A DNA stretch of 7,078 nucleotides from the NCBI GenBank assembly GCA_021785155.1, contig JAJYGE010000446.1, forward strand, positions 1-7,078, in the 5' to 3' direction. The position numbers and the translations under genes were made by a program. Numbering within the stretch: position 1 is the first letter of the stretch; each line of letters opens with the position of its first letter. The DNA is from Planctomycetota bacterium (GTDB lineage Bacteria; Planctomycetota; Phycisphaerae; WQYP01). Below are positions 1-5,732 of this stretch, piece after piece. Below the pieces are notes generated by a model, which saw only the letters and a program-made list of their open reading frames with translations, ran no database searches and had not been told where the DNA came from.

Positions 1-306
1 AGCCTGCGTCGGAGTTGCAACACCACCTTGCGAACGACCGTTCATTTATGGGCCAACGCCAGCCGCCGGAAATGCGCCTGGGCCGAGATGTATTACCTGG
101 CCAAGCGGCAACAGGGAAAGGGCCACGCGCAGGCGCTTCGGTGCCTGGGGCAACGTTGGTTAAAAATCATCTGGCGAATGATCCAGACCAACACGCCCTA
201 TGATGAAGCCACGCACATGCAGAGTATGTTGCAACATGGTTCGTGGGTGCTGGCCATGATGACCCCCGCGCCGGCAACCGGAAACGCCACGGCCCAGATC
301 GTATGA
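1..306 (+). CDS. IS110-family transposase, C-terminal part (cut by window edge)
   Basis: The frame is open from base 1 to the TGA at 304-306, giving 101 visible residues; the start lies outside the window. The protein matches the C-terminal end of IS110-family (Transposase_20) recombinases: a Cys-containing stretch followed by LR (SCNTTLR), then WAEMYYLAKRQQGKGHAQAL, then a hydrophobic RWLKIIWRM helix, and TPYDEATHM near the end. This is the region downstream of the catalytic serine; the N-terminal DEDD RuvC-like domain is not visible. Family knowledge: these enzymes use a RuvC-like domain plus a serine to excise and insert the element as a circle, guided by an element-encoded RNA. The visible part has no stop or frameshift, so it may belong to an intact element. 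It is the only gene here on the plus strand. The family call is firm; whether the copy is active cannot be judged. Confidence 0.85.
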   Translation, partial: SLRRSCNTTLRTTVHLWANASRRKCAWAEMYYLAKRQQGKGHAQALRCLGQRWLKIIWRMIQTNTPYDEATHMQSMLQHGSWVLAMMTPAPATGNATAQIV

Positions 307-546
307 CTAACTTTAGAATGGAGAAAACCAGATGAATTCGCAATTGAACAATTTGAAAAAAACTCGCTTTACAACCCAGAGAACATCTTGGCAGTTCAAA
401 ATCCATTGTTGTTCGTTGGACGTCGCTCGTTGTTCGTCGATTGCAGCGGCAATCATCCGACGATCGGCGCCCCGTCATCCGGTGCCGGGTATGGCAACGG
501 CGGGCATGGTGGCGAGCTACTGTCAAATGTTGTGGACAGAAGATTT
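307..546. other. Gap after the IS110 transposase; no recognised gene
   Basis: This stretch lies between the IS110 stop and the IS256 remnant. It begins AT-rich (about 309-400) and becomes GC-rich. It should contain the right end of the IS110 element, but with the left end off-window the boundary cannot be fixed. An ATG at 332 has a GGAG about 9 bases upstream and opens an 82-codon frame to 580, but the peptide has no recognisable domain. The transposase frame also stays open after its TGA, up to the TGA at 556-558 (83 codons without any Met). A 7-bp hairpin sits at 465-487 and an 8-base direct repeat (TTGTTCGT) at 409-416 and 430-437. No protein family is recognised in either frame. Confidence 0.5.
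465..487. repeat. Inverted repeat / hairpin, 7-bp stem
   Basis: CGGCGCC at 465-471 can pair with GGTGCCG at 481-487 across a 9-base loop. Read as plus-strand RNA this gives six Watson-Crick pairs and one G-U. It is not followed by a T-run, so it is not a classical terminator. It lies 160 bases after the IS110 transposase stop and could be part of a structured element RNA; this is inference. Confidence 0.4.
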
Positions 547-825
547 TCAGGCGGCTGAATGTCTGATCCCGCCCTCGTAGATAATTCCGATGACCGCATC
601 CTTCATCGTCTCAGCTCCCTTGAGTCGTTGGAAGTTTCGCTGGGCGCTCTGGCCGAGCCTGTAAACCATAGCCAGAAAGGCCGGGCGACTGGCGTTGTTT
701 CGTGTCTTATTATGCCGCCGTCTTACCGTCGAGAAAATGCTGTCAATTGGATTGGACGTACGAATGTGCGCCCAGTGTTTGGCCGGAAAATCATAAAACG
801 TCAGCGATGTTTCACGAAGGAACAT
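547..825 (-). pseudogene. IS256-family (mutator) transposase remnant, C-terminal quarter
   Basis: The 92 residues match the C-terminal end of IS256-family (Transposase_mut) DDE transposases. They show LTFYDFPAKHWAHIRTSNPI, then STVRRRHNKTRN, a helix around AFLAMVYRLGQSAQRNFQRL, and a C-terminal tail ending in GGIRHSAA. Full-length members have about 400 residues, so roughly the first three quarters are gone. The frame is closed upstream by a TGA at 828-826 directly before the ATG at 825, and I see no transposase residues further upstream in any minus frame. Where the family usually has Glu in the NPIES motif (taken to be the last residue of the DDE triad), this copy has Asp (NPIDS). It is therefore a dead fragment. 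It sits 207 bases beyond the end of the GGDEF-EAL gene, on the same strand, next to IS110 sequence on the opposite strand, which indicates an insertion-prone spot. Confidence 0.85.
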
Positions 826-1032
826 TCACAACACCGTTGAGACCACGCCCCTTTGTTTTTCCGCTCCAAAATTTGATAGTAACTCCTGAGATAATGCCCC
901 CCCAATGGTATTGACCGATTTTCCATACGCCGTTGGACGCCACAATATGTTACGCCTCTGGTCCGTTGCCGCAACGCTCGCGGTGGCGGATGGTGGATCA
1001 TCAGTGCTCTGTGCCAGGCCACCGGCTTCATT

Positions 1033-3969
1033 TTACCGCCCTGGCGTGACGGGCGCAGGAGATGCAGCGAGCAACTTGTCGAGTAGTTCCTGCGCGGGCA
1101 CCGGCCGCGCGAATAAATACCCCTGGTAAAGCGGACAGGCCCGGCTTTTCAAATAGTCAAATTGTTCCGGCGTCTCGATGCCCTCCGCCACGATACGCAA
1201 CTGATGGTGGCGTGCTATGGCTAAAATGGCCTCCACCAGCGCACCATCATTGGGGTTCGTAACCACATCGCGAATAAAAGAACGGTCAATTTTCAGTTCC
1301 TTCAGCGGCAGGTGTTGAAGGTATCCCAGCGACGAATACCCCGTGCCAAAGTCATCAATTGAAAAGCCAATGCCAAACTGGTTAATTTTTTGCATCTTTT
1401 CGACGGCAACTTTGGTATCGTGCAGCAAAACTGATTCCGTAATTTCCAGGGTCAGGTTCGTCGGGTTTATTTCGGATGTCTTCACTATTGCAATTGTTCG
1501 CTCTGCAAAATTAACCATCCTGAATTGCCGTAAGCTGACATTCACCGATATCCGAAATAGGACCCCCGCGCGTTCAAGTTGGCGCAGGATGCTACAGGCT
1601 TCACGCAGCATAAATTCACCCATGGGCACAATAAGACCGGTATCTTCCGCGACGGGAATGAACTTAATCGGCGCAATCAGACCGCCCTGCTGGTGCTGCC
1701 AGCGAATAAGAGCCTCGGCTCCGATGATTTTCCCGTTCTGGTCGACCTGGGGCTGGAGAAATACACGAAAATCACCGTGTGTTAACGCTTCCCGCAAATC
1801 CTGACTCAATGCGGCTCGCTCCTTGATCCCTTCCTGCATGGCTGGCTCAAAATAACATGTGGTATCGCGTCCGCTTTCCTTGGCCCGGTACATGGCAATA
1901 TCCGCTTGCGCGATCAGTTCGTCTGGTGTAACCTGGTCCTGGGGGAAAAGCGTAACGCCTTTGCTGGCGGTTATGGAATATTCCGACGGGCCAATTTTGA
2001 CCGGTTCGGATAATGACTGGCTGATGCGATTCAAAACGATCTCAATTTCGCAGGCGGTGCGCTCGCGGTTGGTGGAAAGATTTGGTAGTAGAAGGACAAA
2101 TTCGTCGCCGCCAATCCGACCTACGGTATCGGCCTGCCGCAATATCTTACGCATGCGATCCACAACCTGTATCAGCATCGCATCGCCGAGTTCATGGCCT
2201 TGCACATCGTTAATCTGTTTAAAGTGGTCAATATCCAGAAATACCAGAGCACCGTAAGTTCCGTTGCGTTTGGCCATTACCGTGGCCTGCTGGATCCGAT
2301 CTAATAACAGTCGGCGATTGGCGATGCCGGTCAGTGGATCATAAAAGGCCAGATATTCGAGTTTCTCTTCCGCTGCGCGCCGCGCGGTAATATCACTTTG
2401 AATGCCCACCCACTGCGTAACAACGCCATGCTGATCCCGCACGGGGGAAATATTGACCTCACACCAATAGGGCGTGCCATCCTTCCGGTAGTTTTTCAGG
2501 ATGGCTTGAACTGGCCGTTGGGCCTTGATGGCCGCGCGGATTTCGTCTCGATCGATATTATCGTGCGACGGACCTTGCAACAGGCGTGGATTCTTACCGC
2601 GAACTTCGTTCAGCGTGTAGCCGGTGATCTTTTCAAAAGCTGGATTGGTATAAATGATGGGCGTATCTGATGATAGTGCGTCGGTAATAAGGATTCCATT
2701 GGCGGACGCTTCAATCGCTTGGCGAAAAAGCAGCAGATCTCCCAGGGCTTTCTTGCGCTCGGTGTCATCTCGAATAACATCGTAAATCACGTTCCGCCCG
2801 CCCAGATTTAGCGCCACCGAATACACCTCCACGTCCCGAATTTCCCCATTACTCAACCGATGCTTGAACACATAATGTACTTTGCTTCCGGAGGGTACTG
2901 CATCCAGACGCCGCCGCACAATTGCCTGCGGCAGCGTATTGATATCCCAGATGTGAAGGCTTTTGATTTTTTCGGCGGAATATCCATAAAACTCAATGGC
3001 TGCCTCATTGCAATCCAAGATTCTTCCGGTAGCCGTATCAAGCAGCAGCGTAACCTCACCGCTTTTCTCAAAAAGAGTTCGGAATTGGGCCTCACTTTGT
3101 ATCAGCCGCTGGTGCGGCTCGCGAAACCCCACCATAAACACGTCGCGCAAAAACCATGCGAATCCGGCCAGTTGATAGAATTGTGCCAGCAAGACCGTGT
3201 CCAGGGGGCTGATAAGTGCGGCAAACCGCACTGTTTCCGCCACCAATAACAGCAGAACTGCCATGATATATTCTGCCGCATGAACCCCTGAATTACTGCG
3301 CCGGCCCCGCCATGCAATGACAATTGCCCCGCTGTAAAGTGCCAGCACCACAAGCGAAACTATCACCGGACCCGCGCGTTGCCATTGAATCCACTGCGTG
3401 GTCCATGTCTGTATCTGACCGGTGATATACAGTGCCGCCACCGCCAGGGGAATTCCAAAGATCCACAGCACCATACTGGATCGAGGCACGCGAAAGCTGG
3501 TGGGGCCTTTTGATTGCTTCGCTTTCAACATAATGGCAGCCGCGAGCAAAAGCTGTGCCGCATAACCCAACTGGGTGGTCAGATGATGGTGGGGGGGCGG
3601 GGATTGGGTTTGCCAGTTGCCCTGATACGTCAGTTGGGCTGCTAATAACAGACCGCCCGCAACGAAGAACAAGGCCACGGCCACGCGCCGCGGAAACTGT
3701 TCAAGGCGCAAGGCTTCCCAGCTTACCATTGCAATCAGCAGCGTCAGCGTGACTACCGCGGCTTTAACCCCGAGATCCAGTTGGGACATTGGAGCATTGG
3801 CTTCTTTGAAGAGCAATAGCCACAAAAAGAAGGGCACTGCAAATAGGAATCCAGCCAGCAACCATGTGCAGAAAGTCTTTCCCTCACATATATCGCGCCA
3901 ATCAGAAGTTTTCAGATTGGCTATTTTGCCGGTCAGTTCGAACTCATCTGTTTTGCTGTTGTCAATCAT
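1033..3969 (-). CDS. Membrane-bound PAS-PAS-GGDEF-EAL cyclic-di-GMP regulator
   Basis: A 978-residue inner-membrane signalling protein for cyclic-di-GMP turnover. Order from the ATG: a short cytoplasmic leader; eight hydrophobic helices at about 33-55, 64-84, 94-116, 134-148, 165-184, 199-221, 233-253 and 257-281, with basic loops alternating on the cytoplasmic side (MASE-like sensor, tail resembling MASE3); PAS at about 286-406; a LOV-like PAS at 411-534; GGDEF at 537-706; EAL at 723-966. The cyclase has an intact GGDEF (620-624), metal-site D579 and product-inhibition RxxD (611-614). The phosphodiesterase keeps E752 (EAL), N810, E842, D872/D873 (DDFGTGYSS), K893, E929 and Q949. Both enzymes look competent; which dominates cannot be told. 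The frame opens at a GTG at 4026 (19 residues more) with no Shine-Dalgarno; I prefer the ATG at 3969 because a promoter-like site overlaps the longer leader, though its own ribosome site (GAAAG) is weak. The stop is TAA. Confidence 0.95.
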   Translation of the reverse strand: MIDNSKTDEFELTGKIANLKTSDWRDICEGKTFCTWLLAGFLFAVPFFLWLLLFKEANAPMSQLDLGVKAAVVTLTLLIAMVSWEALRLEQFPRRVAVALFFVAGGLLLAAQLTYQGNWQTQSPPPHHHLTTQLGYAAQLLLAAAIMLKAKQSKGPTSFRVPRSSMVLWIFGIPLAVAALYITGQIQTWTTQWIQWQRAGPVIVSLVVLALYSGAIVIAWRGRRSNSGVHAAEYIMAVLLLLVAETVRFAALISPLDTVLLAQFYQLAGFAWFLRDVFMVGFREPHQRLIQSEAQFRTLFEKSGEVTLLLDTATGRILDCNEAAIEFYGYSAEKIKSLHIWDINTLPQAIVRRRLDAVPSGSKVHYVFKHRLSNGEIRDVEVYSVALNLGGRNVIYDVIRDDTERKKALGDLLLFRQAIEASANGILITDALSSDTPIIYTNPAFEKITGYTLNEVRGKNPRLLQGPSHDNIDRDEIRAAIKAQRPVQAILKNYRKDGTPYWCEVNISPVRDQHGVVTQWVGIQSDITARRAAEEKLEYLAFYDPLTGIANRRLLLDRIQQATVMAKRNGTYGALVFLDIDHFKQINDVQGHELGDAMLIQVVDRMRKILRQADTVGRIGGDEFVLLLPNLSTNRERTACEIEIVLNRISQSLSEPVKIGPSEYSITASKGVTLFPQDQVTPDELIAQADIAMYRAKESGRDTTCYFEPAMQEGIKERAALSQDLREALTHGDFRVFLQPQVDQNGKIIGAEALIRWQHQQGGLIAPIKFIPVAEDTGLIVPMGEFMLREACSILRQLERAGVLFRISVNVSLRQFRMVNFAERTIAIVKTSEINPTNLTLEITESVLLHDTKVAVEKMQKINQFGIGFSIDDFGTGYSSLGYLQHLPLKELKIDRSFIRDVVTNPNDGALVEAILAIARHHQLRIVAEGIETPEQFDYLKSRACPLYQGYLFARPVPAQELLDKLLAASPAPVTPGR

Positions 3970-4007
3970 CTGCGTACTTTCACACTCTGGATACGAACCG
4001 AGCAGCC

Positions 4008-4037
4008 ATAATAAAATATGCACCACGCCGGGATCAA
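4008..4037 (-). promoter_or_regulatory. Candidate sigma-70-type promoter for the GGDEF-EAL gene
   Basis: On the minus strand, TTGATC (4037-4032, 4 of 6 consensus) is followed after 18 bases by TATTAT (4013-4008, 5 of 6). Transcription would begin near 4001, leaving about 30 untranslated bases before the ATG at 3969. This would exclude the GTG at 4026 as start. It is a pattern match only. Confidence 0.3.
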
Positions 4038-4571
4038 AAAACTATCGCTTTAGATTCAATCCCATGCGTCAGGCATAAAATGAAAATTCAGTCGTTGGTC
4101 CGCTCTAATTGTTGCGCAGGCCTCAGTACGCAGTCTACCACACACCAGATTTTATCGGGCTTTGTTATCAAAAACTTGAGCAATCATAAATTTCAAAAAA
4201 GTATTCACGAATATGAACAAAGTGTGGATTATCCACTACCGTGCGCCCGTGCATGTGCTGCTTTACGCAATTGGGCATCTGCTATTTCCAAGAGAGTGAC
4301 GGCACGGATTTCGGTGGTTACACATCACCGCATTGTCGGGCCGTGTTGAAGAAAACCGCGACTTCATCCTGGTGCCGCCGACACGTAGTCCAATCATCGT
4401 CTTTGGCGGAGCGGCACGCTTCGTTGCCGCATGTACCTGCGGGAGACAACCAGCATCCGGCCCGCTTTTAGCCCTACCTTCGCACTTTGGCACCGGAGTA
4501 TCCATGATTGGGCCCAAAAGTTGTTCGCGTCTCCGGAGGCCCGGCTGATAAGCGGCGGGGGTGGGAATTAT
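4038..4571. other. 534-bp intergenic stretch, no recognised gene
   Basis: This gap separates the oxidoreductase-like gene from the GGDEF-EAL gene. Frames on both strands give only short peptides with no family signature. A 28-codon frame from the ATG at 4213 to the TGA at 4297-4299 has no ribosome site. The part around 4145-4240 is AT-rich and carries the inverted repeat listed separately. The part from about 4240 to 4571 is GC-richer, with a hairpin at 4411-4430 (GCGGCA pairing with TGCCGC across 8 bases) lacking a T-run. I found no convincing tRNA, terminator or CRISPR repeat. Confidence 0.5.
4224..4236. repeat. Perfect 6+6 bp inverted repeat, DnaA-box-like
   Basis: GTGGAT and ATCCAC flank a single T. 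On the plus strand TTATCCACT (4229-4237) is one mismatch from the DnaA box TTATNCACA; on the minus strand TAATCCACA (4231-4223) is also one mismatch away. It follows an AT-rich stretch. It could equally be an operator for a dimeric regulator or chance. Confidence 0.35.
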
Positions 4572-5585
4572 TTATCGATTGAGGCGGTGGAAGTGTTGTG
4601 GCGATTCGGCCATGCCGGTGCGGTGGGAGACAATCATGGCGGTCATCATGGCCGCGGTTTCGGGCAGAAGATGCGTCCATCCGCGGTGCGGGGATGGAGC
4701 GGCGGTAATCTGGCGGCAAAAATTTTCCAGTTCCGTCAAAGCCTGCGCTACCGCGGAAAGCGGGGGGGCGCAATCTTCATCCGCCAGATTGTCCCTGGCC
4801 GAAGTCCAGCGGTAACTGAACTCGGAAAGTGTCACCCGCCCATCGCGATTAGCCACGGTCATTTCGCGTTTCAATGATCCCTCCTGATCTGAAAGCTGAA
4901 GCGTTACGGTGGCTCCTTCCAGAGTTTTCATTACCACGCCAAGATTTCCGGTGACATCAATAAAGCGGTCCTGTTGTCCGCAGGTACCGTCAATGGACGC
5001 ATATAAAGCAGCAGGTAAACCCACGATTTCAATGGCGGTTCGGAATGCATCCCATGCGAGAACCGACAGCGACCGCACCGCCCCATGCTCAATGTCCCGC
5101 GCGCGGGCGACAGCATGATTGGCCGCGGACCAGTTGCCGCTTAGAAATTGCACGCCGCGAAAGGCATTGTCCGTTTGCTGGGCCTGCGCAAAACCCCAGG
5201 AGGCGGAAAATTGCGGCGACATATACAGGAGGTGGGTTTTGGGATTCAGACGCAGGCTAAGCCGATGCGCCTCTTCCAGCGTCTGCACCGGCGGACCGAG
5301 GCAGAATATGGCGATATTCTGTTGCACGCAGGCTTCAATAAAATCCAGGGGCATATCGGCGGGACGATCCAGCAGCACCATCTGGGTGTGGGACTCCAAC
5401 AACATGCGGCGAAGATCAGCGTAAAAAGGGACATCAAATAGCTGCCCGATTTCCCGGGCCAGAGATAAATTGCGCTCACCGACCACGGCGATCTTAAACC
5501 AATCCGTGTCGTTGGCCTGTTTCAAGGCCTGAATCCAATCTTTTTGGATCGGATCAAGTCCAACAATCGCACATGCAACCGCCAC
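4572..5585 (-). CDS. Gfo/Idh/MocA-like protein with degenerate active-site motifs
   Basis: A 337-residue cytosolic protein, close to the usual family length. The N-terminal half looks like a Rossmann fold: AIVGLDPIQKDWIQAL at 6-21, a second strand KIAVVGERN, a DVPFYADLRRML segment (family: position naming the target followed by a helix), and IAIFCLGPP at 91-99 then TLEEAHRL. The C-terminal half fits the family's beta-sheet domain: GATVTLQLSD (224-233), REMTVANRDGRVTLSEF (240-256), and the end ELENFCRQI with SHRTGMAESP. Unusually, the GxGxxG loop is GLDPIQ, the EKP motif is LGP (96-98) so the lysine is lost, and the HxxD helix (about 168-190) has no His. It may bind a nucleotide or sugar without catalysing oxidation, or be a distant relative with a different job. 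The start is GTG at 5585 with a good ribosome site 5 bases upstream. It follows metG by 147 bp on the same strand. Confidence 0.7.
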   Translation of the reverse strand: MAVACAIVGLDPIQKDWIQALKQANDTDWFKIAVVGERNLSLAREIGQLFDVPFYADLRRMLLESHTQMVLLDRPADMPLDFIEACVQQNIAIFCLGPPVQTLEEAHRLSLRLNPKTHLLYMSPQFSASWGFAQAQQTDNAFRGVQFLSGNWSAANHAVARARDIEHGAVRSLSVLAWDAFRTAIEIVGLPAALYASIDGTCGQQDRFIDVTGNLGVVMKTLEGATVTLQLSDQEGSLKREMTVANRDGRVTLSEFSYRWTSARDNLADEDCAPPLSAVAQALTELENFCRQITAAPSPHRGWTHLLPETAAMMTAMIVSHRTGMAESPQHFHRLNR

Positions 5586-5590
5586 GCTAG

Positions 5591-5597
5591 CTCCGCC
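5591..5597 (-). promoter_or_regulatory. Shine-Dalgarno site deciding the GTG start at 5585
   Basis: The minus strand reads GGCGGAG here, then CTAGC, then GTG. The GGAG core lies 5 bases before the start codon, which supports GTG 5585 as the translation start; the Rossmann strand begins within a few residues of it, so no later start makes sense. Confidence 0.6.
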
Positions 5598-5677
5598 GGT
5601 TAAATAACCTCAACACCATCCACGCCCGGACAATTATCCGCGGCGCCCAGTGCTATTCCGCCCGTCCCTTTACAGGG

Positions 5678-5683
5678 ATTATA
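5678..5683 (-). promoter_or_regulatory. Isolated perfect -10 hexamer (TATAAT)
   Basis: TATAAT on the minus strand lies in the gap between metG and the oxidoreductase-like gene, about 90 bases before its GTG. No good -35 hexamer lies 16-18 bases upstream (the sequence there is C-rich), and there is no TGn extension. If real, it would let the downstream gene be transcribed separately from metG. Confidence 0.22.
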
Positions 5684-5732
5684 TGTTGTTGTCGGCAATC
5701 GGGGGAATAATATTCAGAAACAGGAAACATTT

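Noticed and set aside
332..580. 82-codon plus-strand frame with a GGAG upstream of its ATG.
   Set aside because: Peptide composition is not protein-like (Cys/Arg/Ser-rich), it overlaps the IS256 remnant on the other strand, and there is no recognisable domain.
826..1032. Minus-strand frame 801-1031 as an upstream continuation of the IS256 transposase.
   Set aside because: It is in a different frame from the remnant and its residues do not resemble the transposase region preceding FYDFP.
4213..4299. 28-codon plus-strand frame starting MNKVWIIHYRAPVHVLL.
   Set aside because: No ribosome site, no family match, and it overlaps the inverted repeat; such a short frame is expected by chance.
4263..4877. 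Several overlapping frames of 70-150 codons on both strands in the intergenic gap and over the 3' end of the oxidoreductase-like gene.
   Set aside because: They shadow each other or the real gene and show no conserved motif.
5665..5677. Possible terminator hairpin (CCCT/AGGG) after metG.
   Set aside because: Only a 4-bp stem with no T-run on the minus strand.
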